Shown: one piece after another, positions 63,968 through 64,000 of the stretch
How the letters are laid out: each line of letters opens with the position of its first letter
Numbering within the stretch: position 1 is the first letter of the stretch
Assembly: GCA_025093555.1 (NCBI GenBank)
Contig: JAIWNF010000050.1
Location: 1 to 64,000, forward strand
From: Circinella umbellata
Taxonomy: Eukaryota; Mucoromycota; Mucoromycetes; Mucorales; Lichtheimiaceae
Direction: 5' to 3'
DNA: 64,000 nucleotides
The notes under the pieces: model-generated
What the model was told of the DNA's origin: nothing
The model's input: only the letters and a program-made list of their open reading frames with translations
Databases searched by the model: none
Translations under genes and position numbers: made by a program

Positions 63968-64000
63968 ATGTCTTCATCTTCAACTATCCACAATCGTAAT
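63968..64000 (+). CDS. Possible gene start, truncated by window edge
   Basis: An ATG at 63968 opens a frame reading MSSSSTIHNRN up to the last base. The Ser-rich polar start resembles other starts here, but eleven codons cannot establish a gene. Confidence 0.25.
   Translation, partial: MSSSSTIHNRN

Overview
The window looks like nuclear DNA of a filamentous fungus, most likely a Mucoromycota species (Mucorales-like). It is very AT-rich, with long poly(A)/poly(T) and microsatellite tracts. Genes have many short GT...AG introns, usually 50-200 bp with GTAAGT-like donors. The housekeeping proteins are of eukaryotic, fungal type: a DRG2 GTPase, a mitochondrial 2-oxoglutarate dehydrogenase E2, a hexokinase and a DHX33-type DEAH helicase. 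I see no bacterial, CRISPR, rRNA or tRNA signal. The species assignment is inference.

Layout. 1-3921 is almost exactly one PIF/Harbinger DNA transposon with ~95-bp terminal inverted repeats, a decayed DDE transposase and a decayed SANT/Myb partner gene. It sits directly upstream of the 3' end of a multi-exon gene of unknown function (3956-4817). 4818-10557 is a gene-poor AT-rich tract holding a second copy of an LTR-like repeat that is also nested in the Harbinger element. 10558-22936 is the densest block: a secreted GH5_7 mannanase, DRG2, a polytopic membrane protein, a membrane-anchored SAM methyltransferase, KGD2 and a small Ser-rich protein. 22937-32330 is mostly empty apart from a Pro/Gln-rich single-pass membrane protein (26990-27427) and a decayed coding relic.

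32331-41000 is a graveyard. It holds a large broken gene of a family I believe is widespread in Mucorales, split by a tandem pair of 237-bp LTR-like repeats flanked by GTAC duplications. It also holds a 206-bp MITE-like inverted repeat, a 295-bp-period duplication and a 5'-degraded ferroxidase-type multicopper oxidase. 42426-49049 carries hexokinase, a WDR44/Dgr2-like WD40 protein and a secreted repeat protein whose acidic repeats are separated by Lys-Arg (Kex2) sites.

49050-56587 is repeat-rich and essentially gene-free, with a 780-bp inverted-repeat element and a Tigger-like palindrome. 56588-59386 is a two-finger C2H2 gene cut by a clean ~1.1-kb hAT-like insertion; reading across the duplication restores one open frame. 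60039-62791 is DHX33/Dhr2, and a possible gene start lies at the right edge (63968).

The intact genes are independent housekeeping or secretory functions, not a cluster. The most distinctive points are the Kex2-processed repeat precursor and two mobile-element insertions that still show target-site duplications inside genes.
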